Positions 7,591 through 14,657 of a stretch of DNA of 32,787 nt are shown here, piece by piece. The position numbers were made by a program, and so were the translations under genes. The notes beneath the pieces are model-generated. The model was not told the DNA's origin. It saw only the letters and a list, made by a program, of their open reading frames with translations, and did not search any database. Origin of the DNA: an uncultured Oscillospiraceae bacterium (lineage in GTDB: Bacteria > Bacillota_A > Clostridia > Oscillospirales > Acutalibacteraceae); the NCBI GenBank assembly GCA_910589395.1, contig CAJUTL010000032.1, positions 1 through 32,787 on the forward strand. Direction: 5' to 3'. Position 1 is the stretch's first letter; every line of letters begins with the position of its first letter.

Positions 7591-10050
7591 ATGAACAGTA
7601 AAACCTACACCGGGAACCAGCTGGACTATATCGGGTTCCCCTTAGGCGGCATGGGCGCGGGAATGTTCACTGTGGAAGGCACAGGAGCTTTTTCCGCTTT
7701 TTCCCTGCGCAACGCACCCAACGTCAATTTGGAGCCCTGTCTGTTTTCCGCCATTACTGTGAAGGGGGAAAAGAACCTCAGCCGTGTTATTGAAAGCCAG
7801 GTGCCGAAGCACAAAATTTACGGAGCGGCCACCGCGCCTGCCACACCTGTTCTCTATGAGGAAAATTTTGCCAGGGCTACCGGCCTTCCCGGCAGGACCT
7901 ATGGGCTGCCCCGGTTCAAAAACGCCGTGTTCTCCGCCCGGTTTCCCTTTGCGGAGATCTGCTTTGAAGACCGGCAGTTCCCGCTGGCCGTTTCCCTGAA
8001 GGCGTGGAGCCCCTTTACGCCGCCCCACGCGGACGATTCCAGCTGCCCTGTTGCCTATTTGGAATATACCTTTGAAAATACCAGGTCCATCCCGCTGGAA
8101 GCTGTTTATTATTACAGCTCCATGAACTTTATGGCCCAGGGTAGCGGCGTTCGTTCGGTATACCCGGTGGAGGGAGGCTTTGTTCTGGCCCAGGAGGGAA
8201 CGCCGGAAAAGCCCTGGGATCGGGGCTATTATACCGCCGCTGTGCGCGATCCGGCGGTCAGAGTGAATACCGCCCTGTTCCGCGGGGGCTGGTACGATTC
8301 CCTTACCATGCTTTGGAACGATATCGAGGCGGGAAAATCGGAAGAGAAGTACCGGGAAAACGACAGCGAGTACCCCAATCCCGGGGGAAGCCTTTCTCTG
8401 CCGTTCCGGCTGGAGCCGGGAGAAAGAAAAACCATTGTGGTGCAGTGTGGCTGGTATGTGCCGGAATCCAGGCTGAGGATCGGGCAGACAGATCAGAAAG
8501 AGCCTTATACCGACGAGCAGCTGGTGAATTTGAAGCGGTACCAGCCCTGGTATACCACAAAATTCCGGAGCGTTGAAGACGTGGCGGAGTTCGCGGCCTC
8601 TCACTATGAGAGGCTCCGTAAAGAAACCGTGCTGTTTTGCGATACTTTTTACGCCTCCACCTTGCCCGATATCGTTCTGGAGGCGGCGGGGGCCAACCTG
8701 TGCATCTTAAAATCTCCCACCGTACTGCGGCAAACCGACGGCAGACTGTGGTGCTGGGAGGGCTGCTGTGACAGCGTGGGCTCCTGCCATGGTTCCTGTA
8801 CCCATGTGTGGAACTATGCCCAGGCGTTGTGCCACCTGTTTCCCGCTATGGAGCGGAGCCTGCGGCAAACGGAATTTTTCGATTCACAAAACGAAGCGGG
8901 CCATCAGAATTTCCGCTCCGCCCTGCCCATCGGAGAAACCACCCATGATTTTTACGCCGCTGCCGACGGCCAGCTGGGTGGGATCGTAAAGGTCTACCGG
9001 GATTTCCTGATCTGCGGGGATCTGGCCTGGTTGAAAAAGCTGTGGCCCAGGGTAAAGGCTTCCATGAAGTTCTGCATTGACCGGTGGGATAAAAACCGGG
9101 AGGGCGTTCTGAAGGAGCCCCATCACAATACCTATGATATTGAATTCTGGGGCGCCGACGCTATGTGTTCTTCCTTCTACCTTTCCGCCCTGAAGGCCAT
9201 GGTGGAATTGTCCGCGCTGCTGGAAGAGGACGGCCGGAAATACGAAGAATTGTTAGAGAGAGGAAAGGCCTATTTGTCAGAGCGGCTCTATAATGGGGAG
9301 TACTTTTGCCAGGAGGTGGAATGGAAAACCCTGGGAAAAAAGCCCGGACAGGCCGCGATCAATGATACGAAGATCTCTCCCGAGGCGGAAGCTTTGATCA
9401 CTGAAAACGGCCCCAAGTATCAATATGGCAAGGGCTGCATTTCCGACGGCGTGCTGGGCTTTTGGCTGGCGGCGGTTTGCGGTCTGCCGGAGGTGGGGGA
9501 TCCCGAAAAGATCAAGAGCCACTTAAATTGTGTGCATCGCTATAACCTGAAGAAGGATCTGTTGGAGCACGCGAACCCCCAGCGTTCCAGCTATTGCCTG
9601 GGGGAGGAAGCCGGGCTGCTGCTCTGTTCCTGGCCCCATGGGGAAAAACCGGCCCTGCCCTTTGTGTACAGCGATGAGGTGTGGACGGGTATCGAATACC
9701 AGGTGGCTTCTCATCTGATGTTTGTGGGAGAAGTGGAAAAGGGCCTTGAAATTGTGCGGGCCTGTCGCAGCAGATATCAGGGGGACGCGCGCAACCCCTT
9801 CGACGAGTACGAGTGCGGCCACTGGTATGCCCGGGCTATGGCATCTTACGCTCTGCTGGAGGGCATGACGGGAATCCGCTACGATGCTTACCGGAAAACT
9901 CTGTACATTGCGCCCAGGATTCAGGGGGATTTTCAATCGTTTTTAGCTGCCGATACCGGATACGGCCTGGTGGGCGTAAAAGACGGTGAAGCCTACTGCC
10001 AAGTGGTTTCCGGCTCCATCGATGTGGAAAAGATTCAGCTGGAGGTATAA
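7591..10050 (+). CDS. GH116 / DUF608 family glycoside hydrolase (GBA2-like)
   Basis: The 819 residues comprise an N-terminal beta domain (GFPLGGMGAGMF at about 15-26, typical of the family) and a C-terminal (alpha/alpha)6 catalytic domain from about 340. The proposed nucleophile is Glu390 in WCWEGCCDSVGSCHGSCTH and the acid/base is Asp516 in HHNTYDIEFWGAD, by alignment from memory with GBA2-type enzymes. The SDEVWTGIEY motif near 690 is also typical. Known members are retaining beta-glucosidases, beta-xylosidases or N-acetylglucosaminidases. There is no signal peptide, so it is probably cytoplasmic. It is last in the operon and followed by a strong terminator. It probably removes a beta-linked sugar from the oligosaccharide that GH172 and FucI also process; the specific sugar cannot be assigned. 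Confidence 0.88.
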   Translation: MNSKTYTGNQLDYIGFPLGGMGAGMFTVEGTGAFSAFSLRNAPNVNLEPCLFSAITVKGEKNLSRVIESQVPKHKIYGAATAPATPVLYEENFARATGLPGRTYGLPRFKNAVFSARFPFAEICFEDRQFPLAVSLKAWSPFTPPHADDSSCPVAYLEYTFENTRSIPLEAVYYYSSMNFMAQGSGVRSVYPVEGGFVLAQEGTPEKPWDRGYYTAAVRDPAVRVNTALFRGGWYDSLTMLWNDIEAGKSEEKYRENDSEYPNPGGSLSLPFRLEPGERKTIVVQCGWYVPESRLRIGQTDQKEPYTDEQLVNLKRYQPWYTTKFRSVEDVAEFAASHYERLRKETVLFCDTFYASTLPDIVLEAAGANLCILKSPTVLRQTDGRLWCWEGCCDSVGSCHGSCTHVWNYAQALCHLFPAMERSLRQTEFFDSQNEAGHQNFRSALPIGETTHDFYAAADGQLGGIVKVYRDFLICGDLAWLKKLWPRVKASMKFCIDRWDKNREGVLKEPHHNTYDIEFWGADAMCSSFYLSALKAMVELSALLEEDGRKYEELLERGKAYLSERLYNGEYFCQEVEWKTLGKKPGQAAINDTKISPEAEALITENGPKYQYGKGCISDGVLGFWLAAVCGLPEVGDPEKIKSHLNCVHRYNLKKDLLEHANPQRSSYCLGEEAGLLLCSWPHGEKPALPFVYSDEVWTGIEYQVASHLMFVGEVEKGLEIVRACRSRYQGDARNPFDEYECGHWYARAMASYALLEGMTGIRYDAYRKTLYIAPRIQGDFQSFLAADTGYGLVGVKDGEAYCQVVSGSIDVEKIQLEV

Positions 10051-10072
10051 GGATTTCCGACAAGAAACCACT

Positions 10073-10121
10073 AAAAAGGAGCTGCTGCAAAACGGGTCGT
10101 TTTGCAGCGGTTCCTTTTTTA
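10073..10121 (+). terminator. Rho-independent terminator of the fucI operon
   Basis: A long stem (gctgcaaaacg / cgttttgcagc, loop ggt) is flanked by an A-run on the left and a T-run on the right, about 22 bases after the GH116 stop. The stem extends further with a few mismatches and G-U pairs. Confidence 0.9.
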
Positions 10122-10171
10122 GATATTAGTCGTAAGTAATGAGTTGTTAGAGAAGGGCAAGGCCCCTCCTT

Positions 10172-10261
10172 TGTCATTCTGAGCCGTAGGCGAAGAATCT
10201 CGCCCTTAATTTCTGAGCAAAGAATCAAAGAGCGAGATTCTTCACTTCGTTCAGAATGACA
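10172..10261. repeat. 90-bp palindromic (MITE-like) intergenic repeat
   Basis: The left arm starts tgtcattctga and ends gaagaatctcgc; the right arm is nearly its reverse complement (gcgagattcttc ... tcagaatgaca). Arms are about 30 bases around a 28-base centre. The motif resembles dispersed cattctgagcgaag repeats of gut bacteria (recalled, not searched). There is no ORF inside. Apart from the hairpin at 10492, I see nothing else clear in 10262-10560 up to the ribosome site (taggagg) of the recombinase. Confidence 0.75.
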
Positions 10262-10491
10262 GGTAGAAAGTGAGCGGATAAACACTAAATTCCCATTCAT
10301 TAAATTTTGCCCGCAAATTTAATAATTTCTCATTCCTCCCTGTCCCTCTCCCTTTCTGAGCAACTCACCATGCACAACTCGCAACTGGTAAAAAAGAAAA
10401 GGCTTCACTCTATTGTTCTTTTCTGTGCAAAGTCTTTTGGGTTCAGGTAAAATGGGAATACTTGAAAAGAAGGAAACACGGCAGCTTCAAG

Positions 10492-10516
10492 GCTTTTTGA
10501 GTTTTTCAAAAAAGCA
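10492..10516 (+). other. Hairpin in the recombinase leader
   Basis: The sequence gctttttga gttt tcaaaaaagc forms an almost perfect short A/T-rich stem about 45 bases before the recombinase ATG. It could be a weak attenuator or an mRNA-stability element. A -10-like TAAAAT (10448-10453) lies upstream without a convincing -35. Both are low-certainty readings. Confidence 0.3.
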
Positions 10517-10560
10517 CTGGCCTGAGAGAGCCGCAATTTACAGGAAAGGATAGGAGGAAT

Positions 10561-11415
10561 ATGATCAAGAAAAGACAGTACAAGCTTACGGACAAGCAGC
10601 TTCTGGAATATGAAACTTATCTTCGGGAGCAGGAACGGGCGGAAAATACCATACAAAAGTATATCCGTGATCTGAAAAATTTGCAAGCCTACACGGAGGG
10701 CAAAGTTTTCACAAAGGAGCTGCTTCTCGCCTGGAAGGAAGAACTGCTGGAAACACGTTCCTCCGTTTCGGTCAATTCCATGCTGGCAGCCGCAAACAGC
10801 TTTTTCACATTTATGGGGTGGCAGGAGCTGACAATGCGGTTTTTGAAAGTTCAAAAAACTCTTTTTCGGGATGAGAGCAAAGAGCTGACCCGCACAGAAT
10901 ACGCTTCGCTTGTCCGGGAGGCAAGGCGGGAAGGAAATGAAAGACTTTCTCTTTTGATGCAAACCATCTGCGCTACCGGGATCCGGGTATCGGAGCTGCA
11001 ATATATCACGGTGGAGGCTGTGGCGCGGGGCAGGGCGGAGATCAATAACAAGGGAAAGCGCAGGGTGATATTCCTGCCGCAAAAATTGCAAAAGCTTTTA
11101 CGGAAATATCTTCAAAAACAAAAAATAACCGCCGGAGCGGTTTTCGTAACAAAATCGGGAAACCCCTTAGACCGTACCAACATCTGGCGAGAGATGAAGC
11201 TTCTCTGTGAAAGGGCGGGGGTGGAACCGGAAAAAGCTTTCCCACACAATTTGCGCCACCTGTTTGCCAGAACGTATTACGGAATGGAGAAGGATCTGGT
11301 GCGTTTAGCAGATATTTTGGGACATTCCAGCGTGAACACAACGCGGATCTATACGGCGGAAAGCTGCCTGGATTACGCAAAACGCCTGGAACGATTGGAT
11401 CTGATCACCGTATAA
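10561..11415 (+). CDS. XerC/D-like tyrosine recombinase, probable invertase of the adjacent switch
   Basis: The 284-residue protein has an N-terminal SAM-like core-binding domain (about 10-95, with the TIQKYIRDL motif) and a C-terminal catalytic domain. All catalytic residues are visible: Arg142 (ATGIRVSEL), Lys166 (NKGKRRV), His229 and Arg232 (HNLRHLFA), His255 (LGHSS) and Tyr264 (TRIYTA). The gene is therefore intact. A GGAGG ribosome site precedes the ATG. The stop lies 40 bp before a perfect 27-bp inverted repeat bounding a 398-bp segment with an outward promoter. Family knowledge says such locally encoded recombinases often invert neighbouring promoters. That this enzyme acts on this segment is inferred. 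A housekeeping Xer or prophage integrase is less likely, since there is no dif-like or phage context. Confidence 0.92.
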   Translation: MIKKRQYKLTDKQLLEYETYLREQERAENTIQKYIRDLKNLQAYTEGKVFTKELLLAWKEELLETRSSVSVNSMLAAANSFFTFMGWQELTMRFLKVQKTLFRDESKELTRTEYASLVREARREGNERLSLLMQTICATGIRVSELQYITVEAVARGRAEINNKGKRRVIFLPQKLQKLLRKYLQKQKITAGAVFVTKSGNPLDRTNIWREMKLLCERAGVEPEKAFPHNLRHLFARTYYGMEKDLVRLADILGHSSVNTTRIYTAESCLDYAKRLERLDLITV

Positions 11416-11455
11416 AGCGAAAGCAAAGTGGGCTTGCAAAAATCAATTTATTATT

Positions 11456-11482
11456 ACAACATAATTTGTATTGTGTGGTAAA
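11456..11482 (+). repeat. Left inverted repeat of the switch
   Basis: Starts acaacataatttg and ends gtgtggtaaa; it is the exact reverse complement of 11881-11907. Its first 19 bases (11456-11474) form an imperfect dyad of pattern ACAAYAYAA-N-TTRTRTTGT, as expected for a core site bound by two recombinase monomers. Confidence 0.9.
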
Positions 11483-11494
11483 ATTACATATTTA

Positions 11495-11523
11495 ATTTTA
11501 TCATACTATGCGTTGCTTTGCAA
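11495..11523 (-). promoter_or_regulatory. Sigma-70-type promoter inside the switch, pointing left
   Basis: On the minus strand there is TTGCAA (-35, 4 of 6), a 17-base spacer, and TAAAAT (-10, 5 of 6) preceded by TG plus one base (extended -10). Predicted start of transcription is near 11487, so the RNA would cross the left repeat and run antisense to the recombinase 3' end. After inversion the same promoter would transcribe the XrtG operon with a leader of about 55 bases before the TTG start. Confidence 0.7.
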
Positions 11524-11611
11524 GAGGTTTCTCGTTACAGAAAGAATTTGCCCTGTTGAACTCAAGCATTTGAAAAAGGGAAAGCAAAATTCTGGTTCTC
11601 AGGCAATACCG

Positions 11612-11662
11612 AACAAATCTAAGCATCGTCTTGCTTGTGCAAATACGACACTCAGATTTGTT
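11612..11662 (+). other. Extended three-part hairpin in the middle of the switch
   Basis: Nested complementary blocks: aacaaatct/agatttgtt, then tcgt/acga, then ttgc/gcaa with a ttgt loop, separated by a symmetric aagca/cactc internal loop. No known riboswitch consensus is recognised. It could fold as RNA from either strand, or be a DNA site for a directionality factor. Confidence 0.45.
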
Positions 11663-11689
11663 TGGTGCTGCCCCAAAGCAATATTACCG

Positions 11690-11726
11690 AGCCTTTGCTG
11701 TCAGTATAGAAAAGGCTGTTCTTTTT
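11690..11726 (+). terminator. Terminator-like hairpin inside the switch (rightward)
   Basis: Stem agccttt / aaaggct with a 14-base loop, followed by gttcttttt. In the present orientation it would stop read-through from the recombinase gene toward the XrtG operon. Confidence 0.45.
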
Positions 11727-11777
11727 GCGCCTGTGTTTCGCTGATAGCATTACAACATATTTCCATCTGCTGTTCCG

Positions 11778-11802
11778 CGCCTATCATTAGGCGTGGATTT
11801 TT
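11778..11802 (+). terminator. Second terminator-like hairpin inside the switch (rightward)
   Basis: Stem cgccta / taggcg with a tcat loop, followed by tggattttt. It is a short stem but well formed, and together with the hairpin at 11690 could insulate the downstream operon in the OFF orientation. Confidence 0.45.
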
Positions 11803-11880
11803 CATGAAAAAAGCAATGAGGAAAATATGGGGAGGGTGCCAAAAATCTTCGGAAGAAAAAGGGAAAAGTCAGCAGGCAAG

Positions 11881-11907
11881 TTTACCACACAATACAAATT
11901 ATGTTGT
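11881..11907 (-). repeat. Right inverted repeat of the switch
   Basis: Starts tttaccacacaatac and ends attatgttgt; 27 of 27 bases match the reverse complement of the left repeat. It lies in the 5' leader of the Firmicu-CTERM-like gene, whose ribosome site begins about 11 bases later. Confidence 0.9.
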
Positions 11908-11931
11908 TGTGGGGCCAGGGGGGGAATTGGT

Positions 11932-14055
11932 TTGAAGAAGCGAGCAAAGAAGCTGTGGGTCTCCAGAATGCTTTCCGGGCTGGTTGCTTTTTCTCTGCTG
12001 CTGGGGGGGCTGCCACTGATCGCCGCGAAAGCCTACAGCACAGAAAGCCAGATCGTGTCGTCTTTTACTGTCTCCTATGATGGGACATCTTTGTCTCTGG
12101 GGCTGGAGGGAAGGTCGTATAGCTCGCAGGAACCTGTGTTGACGCTGATCGGACAGGATGGCTCCCGGGAAACGTATCTGGTCGTCATTTCACAGGATAA
12201 CATTCAGCTTTTGAAGGATTGGGCTCCGGTTTCCGGGGCCAGTGCTGCCATACAGAGAGACAATACAGAGGCGGGAAACTGGGGAGAAGCTTATCAAGGC
12301 GTTTTGACTGTGCCGCTTGCTTCTCTTCCTTTAGATCGTTTCAGTTTGGAATTTATGGGTACGGCAATTTCCGCCGCTGAACTGGGATTTTCCGAAGAGG
12401 CTCCGGAATCCACGCCGGAGTCTGCTGTGGAAAGCGGCCTGGAATCTACTTCGGAAGACAAGCCGGAATCAGGGATCACCTCTGAACCGGAAAGCAGCGT
12501 GCCGCCGGAGGAAGAGGAAACAAGGAAACGGCCTGCCGATACCACCGGACGGATCACAGTGGACGGCAGCGCGGAGGATTGGAGCGCCGTAACGCCTGTT
12601 TCCCTTTCCGGTGTGGAGGATCAGGGAATCAAAATCAATTCTCTGCGAACCGCCATGGATACGGAAGGCAACGTATATCTTTGCTTTGAAGGTTCCGCCA
12701 ATCAGTACAACCTTCCCAACGCAAAATGGATCATGGTGAATATCACACAAAATGGTGTAACACAGCAGATATCGCTGGATTCCCTTTGTCAGCAGGGCGG
12801 CGAACTGCAAACCGGCGGTGAAGTGGGAAATAGCGATGGGCCCGTAGTGGTGGAGGTGAAGCTGCCCGCCGGTTATTTTGCGGACAGCGATTTTACGATC
12901 TCCTATCGGAATACCTCATTCCCGGCCTCCGGCATGCCTGTAATGGACGGAACGGAACTGGAAAAACCGGAACCGGTTTATGAGGGGATCGTCATAGACG
13001 GCAGCTTTTCCGATTGGGACGCGGTAAAAAAATACCCGGGAAATGATCCCGGCGGCAACTTGGACTGTGTAAGCGCCGTGTTTGACGGGGATTGGATCTA
13101 TTTCTATCTTAAGGACACTCCCAGCGGCAACGCTGCCAACGCGGGCAGCCACGGAAACGGAAAATATTCCCTGAAAACCGATTTGGGGCATGAGCTTTTG
13201 TTCCAGTTAAACGCGGATGGCACAGTAAGCTGCCCGGCTGAGGGGGCTTCCGCCCGGCATGTGGGAACCCAGTGGGAGGTGGCAATTCCCGCTTCTGCTC
13301 TGCCCAGCTACTTAAACACCTTTGATTTTGGACTGTATCTCCATGACCCGATCATCACAGAGGTGGCAAATTTGAATGGACAGGGAAGCGGGGGCAGCTT
13401 TGAAGGGATCGTTTATGATGGGCTTTACGGAGACTGGACCTACTACCCGCATACCACGATCCAGTATGATACCCAGGGCACGCAGGAAGAGAGCATCGAT
13501 GCCAGCGGTGCTTTGTACACCAGCGGCACTACATTATACGGGCATGTCAAAACCACCGTGCCGGACCATCTGGCCCAGAAGGGATACGAGCTATGCCACG
13601 CGGTGACGATCCGTTTCAATGAAAGCAGCGAGCTTCATTTCCGCCTGGTTTCCGTGGCAGAGGACGGAACCATAGACTATAACACCAATGTGGGCGGTTT
13701 GGCCCCCGGTACTTATGAATACTACATTTTGGAAACAAACGACAGCCAGGAATTGAAAAATATCAATAACACCGATCCCAATGCGCCCCCGTGGTATGGG
13801 AAAATGATGATCACCGTCAAGGAAGGCGTAGACGAGGGTGAGTTTTATCTGGATCTGGAAAAGCTTGCCAAAACCTTTGACTGCGGTGTGGGAGATTTCA
13901 AAACCATTTCCGCGCAGTTCGGCGAGCTGGGTCAGCAGTGGATCACTATAGCCGGCACTTCCTCCGGAGCGTGGCTGGGCGTTTTACTTTGCCTTGCCGC
14001 TGTGGTAGGCGTGGGTGGCTGGCGCAGGCGCAGAGGCGGCGTAAAAGAATCATGA
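11932..14055 (+). CDS. Secreted Firmicu-CTERM-like protein, predicted XrtG substrate
   Basis: I chose the TTG start because it follows a G-rich ribosome site (aggggggg) and begins a good signal peptide: KKRAKKLW, a hydrophobic core at about 13-30, and cleavage near AAKAYS. Upstream in-frame ATGs lie across the right inverted repeat and give no signal. The mature part (about 670 residues) has an acidic Ser/Pro/Glu linker at about 150-205. Three modules follow, each opening with a DG...DW motif near residues 208, 353 and 493, like carbohydrate-binding CBM9/DOMON-type folds. The C-terminus, AGTSSGAWLGVLLCLAAVV then WRRRRGG, is a motif, membrane helix and basic cluster, as in Firmicu-CTERM sorting tails. 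It overlaps xrtG by four bases, so it is probably the processed surface protein. Confidence 0.85.
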   Translation: MKKRAKKLWVSRMLSGLVAFSLLLGGLPLIAAKAYSTESQIVSSFTVSYDGTSLSLGLEGRSYSSQEPVLTLIGQDGSRETYLVVISQDNIQLLKDWAPVSGASAAIQRDNTEAGNWGEAYQGVLTVPLASLPLDRFSLEFMGTAISAAELGFSEEAPESTPESAVESGLESTSEDKPESGITSEPESSVPPEEEETRKRPADTTGRITVDGSAEDWSAVTPVSLSGVEDQGIKINSLRTAMDTEGNVYLCFEGSANQYNLPNAKWIMVNITQNGVTQQISLDSLCQQGGELQTGGEVGNSDGPVVVEVKLPAGYFADSDFTISYRNTSFPASGMPVMDGTELEKPEPVYEGIVIDGSFSDWDAVKKYPGNDPGGNLDCVSAVFDGDWIYFYLKDTPSGNAANAGSHGNGKYSLKTDLGHELLFQLNADGTVSCPAEGASARHVGTQWEVAIPASALPSYLNTFDFGLYLHDPIITEVANLNGQGSGGSFEGIVYDGLYGDWTYYPHTTIQYDTQGTQEESIDASGALYTSGTTLYGHVKTTVPDHLAQKGYELCHAVTIRFNESSELHFRLVSVAEDGTIDYNTNVGGLAPGTYEYYILETNDSQELKNINNTDPNAPPWYGKMMITVKEGVDEGEFYLDLEKLAKTFDCGVGDFKTISAQFGELGQQWITIAGTSSGAWLGVLLCLAAVVGVGGWRRRRGGVKES

Positions 14056-14657
14056 ATCCATTTTTCCTTCTTTTCGCGGTTCTCATATGGGTTTTTCTGC
14101 TGGTGGTCACAAAAAAAGCAGAGCTGCATGCCTGGCAGTTTTTCATTGGAAGCGCGGGGCTGTTTCTTCTTTTGATGACGGCAGCTCGCCCAGTGCTGAC
14201 ACAGCCGCTGGCCAGAGCTGTTTCCGGCTTGGTTGGGATAGTCGGCAATCTCACCGGGCAGTTTATGGCTTATTTTAAGTACGGCATCATTTTTATCGCC
14301 TGCGGGGGAGAATCCATGACCCTGCAGATCGATTTTGAGTGCTCCGGGATCATCGAGATCATGGCCTATGAAAGCCTGCTGGCGTTTTTCAATGTATACA
14401 GCGCTACAGAAAAGCTTCTGCTTGCCCTGACCGGCTTTTGCTATATCATGGCGTGCAACGCCCTGCGAATCGTGGTGATCTGCTTAGCGGTATGCTTTTT
14501 CGGGCCGGGGGCCTACTATGCCGCCCATGCGATCATCGGGCGGATCATCTTCTACGTTCTCAGCATTTACCTGTATTTTTATGTGTTTACAAAGCCGCAG
14601 ATCGTGCGGATGAAAGTGGGAAGTTTTGCCTATGCCCATACTAAAAAGACTCCTTGA
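14052..14657 (+). CDS. xrtG: Exosortase family protein XrtG
   Basis: Exosortases are multi-pass membrane transpeptidase-like proteins that process C-terminal sorting tails. This 201-residue protein is almost entirely hydrophobic, with about six or more helices. It carries the conserved trio: Cys97 in FECSGIIE, Arg139 in NALRIVV, and His159 in AHAIIGRIIFYV. Its ATG overlaps the stop of the Firmicu-CTERM-like gene (ATGA), so the start is firm. The neighbours (sorting-tail protein, GT2 glycosyltransferase, PTPS-like proteins) are those known for the Firmicutes XrtG system. Processing of the upstream protein at its GTSSGA tail is inferred from family knowledge. Confidence 0.92.
   Translation: MNPFFLLFAVLIWVFLLVVTKKAELHAWQFFIGSAGLFLLLMTAARPVLTQPLARAVSGLVGIVGNLTGQFMAYFKYGIIFIACGGESMTLQIDFECSGIIEIMAYESLLAFFNVYSATEKLLLALTGFCYIMACNALRIVVICLAVCFFGPGAYYAAHAIIGRIIFYVLSIYLYFYVFTKPQIVRMKVGSFAYAHTKKTP

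Larger units (their letters stand above)
11456..11907. other. Candidate invertible promoter element (phase switch), OFF orientation
   Basis: Perfect 27-bp inverted repeats bound 398 bp. No target-site duplication is seen outside the repeats (attatt versus tgtggg), which argues against a transposed MITE. The inside has a leftward extended -10 promoter near the left repeat and rightward terminator-like hairpins near the right end. The downstream gene starts 25 bp after the right repeat. Inversion would place the promoter at about 11840-11868 pointing right into the XrtG operon. In the orientation given it points left, into the 3' end of the recombinase gene. No convincing protein-coding gene lies inside. 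Confidence 0.85.

Noticed and set aside
11456..11907. The 452-bp element as a transposed MITE
   Set aside because: No target-site duplication, an adjacent recombinase and an outward promoter fit an invertible switch better.
11827..11931. Longer N-terminus for the Firmicu-CTERM-like protein from an ATG inside the switch
   Set aside because: It would put 35 charged residues before the signal peptide and would change with orientation; the TTG with its ribosome site gives a normal signal peptide.
11416..11931. c-di-GMP riboswitch in the leader of the XrtG operon
   Set aside because: I looked because of the c-di-GMP genes downstream; the conserved GEMM blocks are not present.
11471..11935. 154-residue reading frame crossing the switch
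   Set aside because: It spans both inverted repeats' inner edges, has no ribosome site and a composition unlike a real protein; inversion would destroy it.
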